The notes under the pieces: generated by a model
What the model was told of the DNA's origin: nothing
What the model saw: only the letters and a program-made list of their open reading frames with translations
The model's database searches: none
Source: an uncultured Burkholderiales bacterium
Lineage (GTDB): Bacteria > Pseudomonadota > Gammaproteobacteria > Burkholderiales > Burkholderiaceae_D
DNA: 6,094 nucleotides
Assembly (NCBI GenBank): GCA_903904635.1
Contig: CAIVDH010000045.1
Coordinates: 1-6,094, forward strand
Direction: 5' to 3'
In this document: positions 1-5,970 of the stretch, in pieces
Numbering within the stretch: the first letter of the stretch is position 1
How the letters are laid out: each line of letters starts with the position of its first letter
Made by a program: the position numbers and the translations under genes

Positions 1-1
1 C

Positions 2-958
2 AGCCAGCTCTTCAAAGCGGCCGACAAACTGGCCACCAGCAGCCGTAAGGCCGGCATGCAATCCATTATCGTGTTGACATTGGCGGCTTCGGTATTAGTA
101 GGCACTGCCGGCACCTTTACCTTCATGACCATACAGCTCAATGAAAAAGTCGAACAAGTCGACGCCATGCTGTTAGCCGTAGGCAAACGTGCGGTTGATC
201 TTAAATCGCGCATGGAATCTATGGATGATATTCATTCCTCGCTGGCAGAGCTAAACCTCAAGCAGGACAACACACAATCAGTACAAATGGCCATAGAGGA
301 CAAACTATCCAAGGTTGTCGAGTCTGCAAAAACTCCGCAAAAAGCTGCGCCCGTCGTTGTCGCTGCAGCGCCTGCAGCTGCCGGTTCTCCCGGTGCTGCC
401 GCAGCAGCTTCGCCTGCAGCACGTAAAGCCGATAAGTCAGGTAAATCGGACAAATCCGACAAGGCAGATAAATCTGATGCGCAAGCCAAATTACTCAACC
501 AGCAGCTCTCTGGTTTGGACGCGCTGCTGCAAGAGCAATCGCAAGCGGTCAAAGATCTATCTAGCCAGCTCAACAGCGTCAAAGGTGCTGTTTCGAATGT
601 GGACGGCCTGAAAAAAGATGTAGAGACTCTAGCCAATCTGCAGCGTCAACGTAATCAAGAAGCCTTACAAGCTATAAATACCGCTAATGCACGCCGCGAA
701 AAAGAGCTTAAAGACAAAGAGCGTGAACTGGCCCGTGAACGTGATCTGCTAAATGAACGGGAAGCTATACGCGAACGTGAACTTGCACAAGAGCGCGCTG
801 CATTACAAGCCATACCGGCGGAAAAAACAAAAGAAAAAATAAAAGATAAAGATCGCGTTGTTCAGTATTCACGCGAGCAGCAGTCCAAGCTTAATGGCAG
901 CGGTCCTGCACCTGGCATGCCTGCCTATACGCGTCAGGCTGGGTCCCAGCCTCAATAA
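2..958 (+). CDS. Membrane-anchored coiled-coil protein, 5'-partial, function unknown
   Basis: I do not recognise a named family. The first ATG in the window is at 56, which would give 300 residues, but the frame is open back to base 2 without a stop. The upstream codons read as a plausible basic segment (SQLFKAADKLATSSRKAG) just before the membrane segment, so the real start probably lies outside the window. Counting from the ATG at 56: one transmembrane helix at about residues 4-26, a helical coiled-coil-like stretch at 27-92, an Ala/Pro-rich low-complexity hinge at 97-122, six Lys-x-Asp/Gly triads at 124-141, a second long coiled coil from about 142, and a very charged Arg/Glu/Lys helix at 213-250 with ERE/REL repeats. 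The tail is Gly/Pro-rich. Basic residues before the helix suggest the coiled coil lies outside the cytoplasm, as a scaffold or tether; this is inference. Stop TAA at 956-958. The gene is well separated from the next one. Confidence 0.8.
   Translation, partial: SQLFKAADKLATSSRKAGMQSIIVLTLAASVLVGTAGTFTFMTIQLNEKVEQVDAMLLAVGKRAVDLKSRMESMDDIHSSLAELNLKQDNTQSVQMAIEDKLSKVVESAKTPQKAAPVVVAAAPAAAGSPGAAAAASPAARKADKSGKSDKSDKADKSDAQAKLLNQQLSGLDALLQEQSQAVKDLSSQLNSVKGAVSNVDGLKKDVETLANLQRQRNQEALQAINTANARREKELKDKERELARERDLLNEREAIRERELAQERAALQAIPAEKTKEKIKDKDRVVQYSREQQSKLNGSGPAPGMPAYTRQAGSQPQ
425..478 (+). repeat. 9-base-period tandem repeat encoding Lys-Ser/Ala-Asp triads
   Basis: Six consecutive triads read KAD, KSG, KSD, KSD, KAD, KSD inside the coiled-coil gene. 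At DNA level each unit has the form AAR-KCN-GRY, but synonymous codons differ from unit to unit (AAA/AAG, TCA/TCG/TCC/TCT, GAT/GAC). The protein repeat is therefore better kept than the DNA repeat. It lies between the Ala-rich hinge and the second coiled coil and probably forms a flexible, highly charged linker. Confidence 0.75.
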
Positions 959-1063
959 AGAGGGTGTTTGTTGAGGCAGTGACTATCATTTGAATAAATT
1001 TGGTGCGCGCATGAGATGACTGATTTTTTTCATTTTGTATACCAATGAAATTGAGAATTTTTT
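959..1063. other. Intergenic region upstream of the cupin gene
   Basis: These 105 bases separate the coiled-coil gene from the cupin gene. The right half is rich in A and T, with a run of seven T at 1024-1030 and a TATACC hexamer at about 1038-1043 that could act as a -10 box, but no good -35 partner is at the right distance. GAGA lies 7 bases before the ATG at 1064 and is a plausible ribosome binding site. I see no convincing hairpin terminator for the upstream gene. Confidence 0.4.
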
Positions 1064-1546
1064 ATGCCTGTTGTTTCCCGAAGTTTTGATCTTGACGCAG
1101 TCGAATGGCGACGCATAGTCGACACCAGCAGCAAAGAATTTCTGGTCGACTTTGAATATAGTTTATTAGGTTACGACTTGTCTGTCGGACGACTCGACAT
1201 GCTGCTGCGTTATGGGAAAGGCGGTCACTGCAGACGCCATCGCCATGTCGCCTCTACTGTTACTCTCGTTTTGGAAGGCGAGCAGTTCCTAACTGAACAA
1301 CAACCCGATGGAACAAGCCTATCTGTTCATAGAAAAAAAGGCGACTATGCGCTCGCTGCCGCAGATGCGTATCCGCATCTTGAACATGGAGGAGAAAATG
1401 GCGGGACAGTTATGCTTTCGATGACAGCACCAACAGGCGTGCTGTTTGAATACTTTGACGAGAACATGTCTAGCATCTCAACCGTCTCGATCACAGAATA
1501 TGTGGCCAGCTGGGAGAATGGCACTACATACGGTCAGGTGCCTTGA
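1064..1546 (+). CDS. Small single-domain cupin protein
   Basis: This 160-residue soluble protein has one cupin (RmlC-like jelly-roll) barrel. Motif 1 runs from about residue 52 to 72 (GKGGHCRRHRH then LVLEGEQ), with His59 and His61 in the HxH position and Gly72 closing the motif. Motif 2 is at about 93-110 (GDYALAAADAYPHLEHGG), with His105 and His108. The metal-binding Glu usually found 3-4 residues after HxH is not visible: the residues there are Ser-Thr-Val-Thr, so the metal site, if present, would be a His-rich variant. The pattern resembles acetylacetone/dihydroxyacetophenone dioxygenase-type cupins, but this is family resemblance only and I assign no substrate. GAGA 7 bases before the ATG supports this start. 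The gene stands alone and converges on the stator operon, so its context gives no pathway clue. Confidence 0.85.
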   Translation: MPVVSRSFDLDAVEWRRIVDTSSKEFLVDFEYSLLGYDLSVGRLDMLLRYGKGGHCRRHRHVASTVTLVLEGEQFLTEQQPDGTSLSVHRKKGDYALAAADAYPHLEHGGENGGTVMLSMTAPTGVLFEYFDENMSSISTVSITEYVASWENGTTYGQVP

Positions 1547-1575
1547 CAAAAGGTGATAGGAAATCGGTCAATAAA

Positions 1576-1637
1576 ATTCAACTTCGTTTGCGCGTTCTAT
1601 AACTGCACGCTGAAGATCACTGAACGCATCAAACCCA
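1576..1637 (-). terminator. Possible weak terminator hairpin after pomB
   Basis: Downstream of the pomB-like stop codon the minus strand reads GTTTG-AT-GCGTTC, a 24-base loop, then GAACGC-GC-AAAC. The inner six base pairs are GCGTTC (minus strand, 1622-1627) with GAACGC (1592-1597), and four further pairs lie beyond a small internal loop. A T-rich stretch (TTTTATT) follows about 10 bases later. The long loop and the displaced T tract make this a weak candidate. It lies in the 91-base convergent gap between the cupin gene and pomB. Confidence 0.3.
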
Positions 1638-2657
1638 TCAACCCGCATCAACCAATACTTCAATGCGCCGATTCTTCGCACGACCTTCACGGGTGGTGTT
1701 GGGCCCCAGCGGCTTAACATCAGCCAAGCCGCGCACCACGATACGCTCACGCGAGACACCACCATGCTCTATCAAAAAATCAGCTACCGCACCGGCACGT
1801 GCACCAGACAAATCCCAATTTGAACGATAGCGATTATTGCCAGACACAGGAATGCTGTCGGTATGTCCTTCTATCGTAATGCGGCCCGGACCACCTGCGA
1901 TGCTGCGACCGATCTTGGTCAGCAGCGGATGAAAATCCGGTGACAAATCAGCGCTGCCTGAATAAAAACTGCCCTCTACCAGCATGCGCACAACGATGCG
2001 CTCACCATCGCGCTCTACCTGCGCCTTACCCTCACCTATTTCTTTGGCCAGCGCAGTTCTGATTTGTTGCAATCTTTGCGCAGTTTCATTGAGCTTCTCG
2101 GGCGTATCTCTGCCTTCACGCACTTCAATTAAGGTTTCCACCTCAGACTGTGCCTCTGCAACTTTCGCATACAGATCCAGCATTTCCTGAGAAATCACAC
2201 CATTGGCAGCTTGCTTAGGTAAGTCCAGTATCAAATGCCCGTCTTCCACGCGTACATTGATTTTTTGACCAACCAGATCCGTAGACATCACCTTTTGCAA
2301 GGTACCCAGATCTTTGGCCAGTTGTTCAGGTAAAGGAGTGGCAGCCAAAGCAGGCCCTGCCGCCAGTTGTGTTTCAGCAGGCGGCGCAACAACCAATGGC
2401 AATGCTTCTTCTTTGCCTAACGATTGTTGCAATGATCCGCTGACATCACGAAATCGGGTGACATTCAAATCGGAGAAAGAAAGCAGCAACACAAAAAACG
2501 CGAGCAACAGCGTAATCATGTCGGCAAACGTGATAATCCATGGTGGAGAGCCACGCCTGTGGATCACATCATCTTCATCGAGTCTGTGCGCAATATCGCC
2601 GAACAAAGACTGGCTTGACTCTTCGACAGCTTTATCCGATGGCCGATTTTGAGCCAT
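1638..2657 (-). CDS. pomB: PomB/MotB-like flagellar stator protein
   Basis: This is the stator subunit that forms part of the ion channel and anchors it to peptidoglycan, letting PomA/MotA push on the flagellar rotor. It has 339 residues. A cytoplasmic N-terminus of about 38 residues is longer than in E. coli MotB. It is followed by the single membrane helix at about 40-62 (WIITFADMITLLLAFFVLL), with Asp46 in the position of the essential ion-binding Asp. The stretch LLLSFSDLN and the following RFRDVSGSLQQSLG resemble PomB more than MotB. A long periplasmic linker (about 65-220) precedes an OmpA-like peptidoglycan-binding domain with GHTDSIP (264-270), NWDLSGARA (280-288) and GRAKNRRIEV (325-334). 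GAGG lies 10 bases before the ATG, inside the end of pomA, supporting this start. Sodium use is suggested by the PomB likeness only and is not proven. Confidence 0.93.
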   Translation of the reverse strand: MAQNRPSDKAVEESSQSLFGDIAHRLDEDDVIHRRGSPPWIITFADMITLLLAFFVLLLSFSDLNVTRFRDVSGSLQQSLGKEEALPLVVAPPAETQLAAGPALAATPLPEQLAKDLGTLQKVMSTDLVGQKINVRVEDGHLILDLPKQAANGVISQEMLDLYAKVAEAQSEVETLIEVREGRDTPEKLNETAQRLQQIRTALAKEIGEGKAQVERDGERIVVRMLVEGSFYSGSADLSPDFHPLLTKIGRSIAGGPGRITIEGHTDSIPVSGNNRYRSNWDLSGARAGAVADFLIEHGGVSRERIVVRGLADVKPLGPNTTREGRAKNRRIEVLVDAG

Positions 2658-2662
2658 ACGAC

Positions 2663-3451
2663 TCAGGCCTCAGGTAAAGGTGGAACCAGTGGCTGTGGCT
2701 CAGAGAGCGGAATGTCTGGCAGATGTAAGGTACCCAACAGCAGATCCGGCAATCTGCGCGGATCGCCACCTTTATGCAGATACAACATGCCAGCGACGAC
2801 CAGCTCGTAGTTATAGCGAACCAATTTTCCGTGTGTAACAATTCTTTGCACCAGAGGGCTGAAAATCACATTGGCCAGAATGGCACCATATAAAGTCGTC
2901 AACAAAGCCACTGCCATGCCAGGACCTATAGTGCGTGGATCGGTCATGTTACCCATCATCAGTACCAGTCCCAGTAGCGTACCGATCATGCCCATGGCCG
3001 GCGCCAGGTCTTGTGCGAAACTGAAAAAATCACGCGCCTGATCAAAGCGCGATTTTTCTTCTATCACCTCACGCGAGAGTGCATCTTTTAACAGGGAATA
3101 ATCCAGACCATCGACCCACAGGCCGACTGCTTTGGCAATAAACGGATTGATATATTCGCGCTCTTCCAGCACGATCATCCATCGATCGTCGTAGCGGGCA
3201 ATACGGCCAACTTGCACCAGCTCTTCAATCAAATCTTCAACTTTATCGGAATGATTTCCCAATGAACGTTTAGCTGTTGCGATAGCACTTTTAAACTCCA
3301 CCATCGTGCTTTTAGCCAGCACGCAAAAAGCTGTACCACCAAAAACAATCAGAATCGCAGGCAGATCGACGAACTGCATGAAATTGCCGCCAGTTGCCAT
3401 GGCAATCAGAGCCAGTGCACCGATTACACCAATCAAACTTGCGAGGTTCAT
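2663..3451 (-). CDS. pomA: PomA/MotA-like flagellar stator channel protein
   Basis: This is the inner-membrane partner of PomB; the complex converts ion flow into torque on the flagellar rotor. The 262-residue protein begins MNLASLIGVIGALALIAM, very like the PomA start, and has four membrane helices at about 2-20, 30-48, 148-170 and 178-202. The best signature is the segment 149-193: APAMGMIGTLLGL, then a Met-Thr-Asp-Pro turn, then IGPGMAVALLTTLYGAILAN, which matches the MotA/TolQ/ExbB fold and PomA in particular. Pro151 and Pro177 occupy the conserved channel-proline positions. The cytoplasmic loop (about 50-147) carries Arg86 and Glu96/Glu97 near the charged rotor-contact region. The C-terminal tail (about 236-262) is unusually Pro-rich. 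Only 5 bases separate its stop from pomB. No good Shine-Dalgarno sequence is visible before the ATG, so translation may depend on coupling to the upstream gene. Confidence 0.94.
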   Translation of the reverse strand: MNLASLIGVIGALALIAMATGGNFMQFVDLPAILIVFGGTAFCVLAKSTMVEFKSAIATAKRSLGNHSDKVEDLIEELVQVGRIARYDDRWMIVLEEREYINPFIAKAVGLWVDGLDYSLLKDALSREVIEEKSRFDQARDFFSFAQDLAPAMGMIGTLLGLVLMMGNMTDPRTIGPGMAVALLTTLYGAILANVIFSPLVQRIVTHGKLVRYNYELVVAGMLYLHKGGDPRRLPDLLLGTLHLPDIPLSEPQPLVPPLPEA

Positions 3452-3487
3452 GAGCAGTTAAGAAAAAAGTGATGACAGTGACAGAAA

Positions 3488-4609
3488 CTACGCAGAGCGC
3501 AGCCGGTATTTATCGATCTTCTCGATTAAAGTTGTACGCTGCAAATTAAGCATACGTGCTGTCTTGGACACATTGCCATCAGCACGCTCCAGCGCCTGCT
3601 CTATGAAACCGCGCTCAATTTGCGCCATGCGCTCTTTGAGCGACATGCCTTCTGGCGGCAGCTCTGACATACCTTGCGCCAGCATGATGATGTCTTCCAC
3701 ATGATTGCGTTCAGCTTCTTCATCAGGCGCAACATCAAACGGCACCACACCCGGCTCTTCCTGAGGAAACATCTGTAAAACATCTGCAGCATGCGGTTCA
3801 GGCGCATTATCTTTTTGTTCTTCTTGCAGCTGTTTCAAACCCTTGGGCAGCATAGGCGCAGGTATGACATGCAAGGACAAACGCTGACCAGCAAACAAGG
3901 TAGAAAAACGATGTATCAGATTAGAGAGTTCACGCACATTGCCCGGCCAGTTATAGGACTTGAGGGCTTCAATGAAATCAGGTGTAAAACTAACTGGCGT
4001 GTTCTTGGCAGAAAAACGCTCAGCATAAAATTTAACCAGCAGCGGAATATCATCGCGACGCTCACGCAGCGGTGGTGTGGTCACTGGTAGCACATTCAAA
4101 CGGTAATACAAATCTTCCCGAAAACGGCCTTCTGCAATTTCCACTTCCAAATCCCGGTGCGTCGCGGCCACGACCCGCACATCAATCTTTACCGGACGGG
4201 TTGAGCCTACCGGATCAACCACACGCTCTTGCAGCACACGCAGGAGTTTGACTTGCATATCCAGCGACAAGTCGCCTATCTCATCCAGAAACAAGGTGCC
4301 ACCATGGGCCAGCTCAAAGCGCCCTACCCGGTCTGCCAGCGCGCCAGTAAACGCGCCTTTGCGATGACCGAATAATTCACTCTCCATCAAATCTTTAGGA
4401 ATGGCTGCACAATTTAGCGGAACAAAATTGGCTTCAGCACGATTTGACTGGTAATGCAAAGCCTGCGCGACTAATTCTTTGCCCGTGCCGGACTCACCGT
4501 TAATCAACACGGTGGCTTCAGAATTGGCAATCGTACCGATAAGCTGGCGGATCGCGCACATAGGCTGGCTATTGCCAATAATCGGACTCGACTGTCGCAT
4601 AAGCTGCAT
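3488..4609 (-). CDS. FleQ/FlrA-like sigma-54 activator without N-terminal domain
   Basis: This 373-residue bacterial enhancer-binding protein remodels sigma-54 RNA polymerase by ATP hydrolysis. The AAA+ domain spans about 8-240: Walker A GESGTGKE (38-45), the sigma-54 contact loop GAFTGA (85-90), Walker [11 protein letters not shown] (104-113), arginine-finger region [12 protein letters not shown] (161-172) and sensor [10 protein letters not shown] (221-228). An acidic linker (about 258-320) leads to a Fis-type helix-turn-helix at about 346-371 ([19 protein letters not shown]), strongly like the FleQ/FlrA C-terminus. Those proteins are about 480-490 residues long and carry an N-terminal receiver-like domain; here the AAA+ domain begins almost at residue 1. 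No in-frame start exists before the TAA at 4655-4657, so the domain is really absent from this frame. A second Met (residue 4) is also possible; AGGA lies 3 bases before the first ATG and 12 before the second. The gene is the first of a unit with pomA and pomB, pointing to a motility role. Confidence 0.92.
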   Translation of the reverse strand: MQLMRQSSPIIGNSQPMCAIRQLIGTIANSEATVLINGESGTGKELVAQALHYQSNRAEANFVPLNCAAIPKDLMESELFGHRKGAFTGALADRVGRFELAHGGTLFLDEIGDLSLDMQVKLLRVLQERVVDPVGSTRPVKIDVRVVAATHRDLEVEIAEGRFREDLYYRLNVLPVTTPPLRERRDDIPLLVKFYAERFSAKNTPVSFTPDFIEALKSYNWPGNVRELSNLIHRFSTLFAGQRLSLHVIPAPMLPKGLKQLQEEQKDNAPEPHAADVLQMFPQEEPGVVPFDVAPDEEAERNHVEDIIMLAQGMSELPPEGMSLKERMAQIERGFIEQALERADGNVSKTARMLNLQRTTLIEKIDKYRLRSA

Positions 4610-4644
4610 TTGTCCTGTCGGGCGGTGAAAGGATGGCCGGCTTG

Positions 4645-4661
4645 CGCGTAAAAATTACGCG
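4645..4661. repeat. 17-base palindrome in the activator leader
   Basis: The arms CGCGTAA (4645-4651) and TTACGCG (4655-4661) are perfectly complementary around an AAA centre. It lies 36-52 bases upstream of the activator ATG and downstream of the predicted transcription start near 4677, so it is in the untranslated leader. It could be an operator or an RNA hairpin. The central run of T on the activator's strand is in the loop rather than after the stem, so it is not a standard terminator. Confidence 0.6.
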
Positions 4662-4679
4662 GAAAGTTCACCAATGTTT

Positions 4680-4689
4680 CCTGATTGAA
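4680..4689 (+). repeat. Direct repeat CCTGATTGAA, copy 1
   Basis: This exact 10-base sequence recurs at 4810-4819 on the same strand. This copy covers the -10 box of the activator promoter. The other lies in the alkB upstream region, so both could be sites for a protein controlling the divergent units. Confidence 0.4.
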
Positions 4690-4712
4690 ACATAATGGGG
4701 TCAGGCTGTCAA
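4684..4712 (-). promoter_or_regulatory. Sigma-70-type promoter for activator-pomA-pomB
   Basis: On the minus strand, a perfect -35 box TTGACA (4707-4712) is followed by a 17-base spacer and a -10 box TTCAAT (4684-4689, four of six matches to TATAAT). The predicted transcription start is near 4677, giving a leader of about 68 bases. The -35 box overlaps the left arm of an inverted repeat and the -10 box overlaps one copy of the CCTGATTGAA repeat, so regulation at this site is plausible. No other promoter is visible in the 36-base gap before pomA, which supports transcription of all three genes from here. Confidence 0.55.
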
Positions 4713-4727
4713 CGCAGCCACAGCCTG
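4702..4727. repeat. Inverted repeat CAGGCTG / CAGCCTG over the -35 box
   Basis: Two perfect 7-base arms (4702-4708 and 4721-4727) are separated by 12 bases. The left arm overlaps the first bases of the -35 box of the activator promoter, a position typical of an operator. No T run follows on either strand, so a terminator role is unlikely. Confidence 0.4.
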
Positions 4728-4809
4728 TGAAAACCGCATGATCAGGCAGCGAAGCCGGATATCTTTGAATATTGTCTTTTTGAGTCGCCCCTGCTTAAAG
4801 GCGAGATTG

Positions 4810-4819
4810 CCTGATTGAA
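4810..4819 (+). repeat. Direct repeat CCTGATTGAA, copy 2
   Basis: This is the second exact copy of the 10-base sequence at 4680-4689. It runs into TTGAAC (4815-4820), which forms an inverted repeat with GTTCAA at 4851-4856, upstream of alkB. Confidence 0.4.
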
Positions 4820-4847
4820 CGACTGCTTTTAAAGACAAAAATGTGAA

Positions 4848-4863
4848 TGGGTTCAACCTCGCT
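4848..4863 (+). promoter_or_regulatory. Weak sigma-54-like -24/-12 site upstream of alkB
   Basis: The site has GG at 4849-4850 and GC at 4861-4862 with exactly 10 bases between them, plus matching T at 4848, 4859 and 4863, giving about seven of the twelve defined positions of TGGCACG-N4-TTGCW. It would start transcription near 4874, about 88 bases before the alkB ATG. A GG-N10-GC match is expected about once by chance in a region of this size, so this is only a candidate. Confidence 0.2.
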
Positions 4864-4961
4864 AAAATAAGCAACGACAACAAGCAAAGATAAGCAGAAA
4901 AATAAGCAGTACCAATGACCTGCTCAAAGAAGCAGCTAACCATCATAACCAGAGACACGCC

Positions 4962-5954
4962 ATGCATCTGATTTTGCCCCTAATGTTTACCCTCTTGCCG
5001 GCATTGAGTCAGTTATGGGATGTGCCTGGACTGACATTAGCCTTTAGCGTGATCGTATTGCCGCTGATGGAATGGCTGCTCAAAGGTATGGACGCTCGCT
5101 TGGGTGCAGTCCAGGGGCTAACAGAATTCAAATGGGGCGACTGGTTCCCCCGCGCCATCATCATGCTAGTGATTACACAAGGCCTGTGGTTTGCCTTTCA
5201 GGCCAACAAGCTGGAGTGGGATGGTCTCATATGGCTGGCGCTCTCCTGCGGCTATGTGGCCGGCGCCATAGGCATTGTATTGGCGCATGAACTGGGTCAT
5301 CGCCGCCCCTGGACTGACCGAGCCTTGTCCAGACTGCTATTGCTCATGGTCGGCTATGGCCACTATGCACTCGAACATAATCGCGGCCATCATCGTGGCG
5401 CGGCCACCTATCCCGATCCGGCCACCGCCAGAGAGCACGAAAGCTTGTGGGGATTTTTGCCGCGTTATTATTCCGGCGTATTTACAGACTCCGTCAAACT
5501 GGCTCGCGCTACGCCAGGTCTGATCAATGAAGCACTGGCTTTACTAGCCACCACCATTATTTTATTTACAGCGGTATTTGTTTACGCTGGCTGGAAGGGG
5601 CTGGCGTTTTGTATGCTGCAGGCAGCCACTGCGCAGCTACTGGTGGGCACAGTCGATTATGTCGAGCACTGGGGTCTGCAGCGCAAAGTCGAAGCTGGCA
5701 AACCAGAACGCATGGGCGCACAACATACCTGGGACTGTTCCAACTGGATCGCTGATGCCATGCTCTTCAATCTGCCCCGACATGCATCCCATCATATGGA
5801 ACCCTCACTCAGTAGCGATCAACTTTATCGTTCAGCTGCCTCACCGCAAATGCCAACCGGCTATGCCGGCATGGTGTTACTGGCGTTCGTTCCGCCCCTG
5901 TTTAAAAAAATAATGACACCACGTTTAAAATCACATTTGCCAACGCAAGCTTAA
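4962..5954 (+). CDS. alkB: AlkB-type membrane hydroxylase (alkane 1-monooxygenase family)
   Basis: This is an integral-membrane non-heme diiron monooxygenase of the AlkB family, which hydroxylates terminal carbons of alkanes using oxygen and electrons from rubredoxin. At 330 residues it is shorter than typical AlkB (about 400). The His motifs appear in order: HELGH (109-113), EHNRGHH (138-144) followed by a Thr-Tyr-Pro-Asp-Pro-Ala-Thr-Ala-Arg stretch, a VDYVEHWG segment (231-238), QHTWD (254-258) and LPRHASHH (271-278). Membrane helices are likely at about 2-18, 24-40, 62-80, 88-108, 122-134, 188-210 and 212-230. It is unusual in having HWG where classic AlkB has HYG, LPRHASHHM where LQRHSDHHA is usual, and GAAT instead of the typical RVAT after box 2. 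It is therefore a divergent member whose substrate may be another lipid or hydrocarbon. The ATG at 4962 is the first ATG, GTG or TTG after the in-frame stop at 4863-4865; the ribosome binding site is weak. No rubredoxin gene is in the window. Confidence 0.9.
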   Translation: MHLILPLMFTLLPALSQLWDVPGLTLAFSVIVLPLMEWLLKGMDARLGAVQGLTEFKWGDWFPRAIIMLVITQGLWFAFQANKLEWDGLIWLALSCGYVAGAIGIVLAHELGHRRPWTDRALSRLLLLMVGYGHYALEHNRGHHRGAATYPDPATAREHESLWGFLPRYYSGVFTDSVKLARATPGLINEALALLATTIILFTAVFVYAGWKGLAFCMLQAATAQLLVGTVDYVEHWGLQRKVEAGKPERMGAQHTWDCSNWIADAMLFNLPRHASHHMEPSLSSDQLYRSAASPQMPTGYAGMVLLAFVPPLFKKIMTPRLKSHLPTQA

Positions 5955-5970
5955 AAAAAGAAAGCGCATC

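Larger units (their letters stand above)
4610..4961. other. Divergent control region between the activator and alkB
   Basis: This 352-base stretch holds no convincing gene. A minus-strand open frame at 4701-4967 has no recognisable domain and overlaps the start of alkB. The region contains a good promoter for the activator, a 17-base palindrome in the activator's leader, an inverted repeat over the -35 box, two copies of CCTGATTGAA 130 bases apart, TTGAAC/GTTCAA arms at 4815-4820 and 4851-4856, and five AAGCA copies just before alkB. No strong sigma-70 promoter for alkB is visible; TAAAAT at 4863-4868 lacks a matching -35. Confidence 0.6.

Noticed and set aside
232..636. Minus-strand open frame of 134 codons
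   Set aside because: It lies wholly antisense to the coiled-coil gene and its Ser/Ala/Leu-rich translation mirrors the low-complexity coding sequence on the other strand.
1568..1765. Minus-strand open frame crossing the 3' end of pomB
   Set aside because: It overlaps the conserved C-terminal part of the OmpA-like domain in another frame and has no family likeness.
3452..3487. T-rich run before pomA as a terminator or separate promoter
   Set aside because: The run of six T on the minus strand has no stem before it, and no -35/-10 pair or GG-N10-GC site is visible, so pomA is treated as part of the activator operon.
4631..4652. TGGCCGGCTTGC as a sigma-54 site
   Set aside because: It looks similar at first sight, but GG and GC are only 7 bases apart instead of the required 10.
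4701..4967. Open frame of 88 codons on the minus strand upstream of the activator
   Set aside because: It overlaps the alkB start, ends inside the activator's promoter region and shows no recognisable domain; in particular it is not the missing N-terminal domain of the activator.
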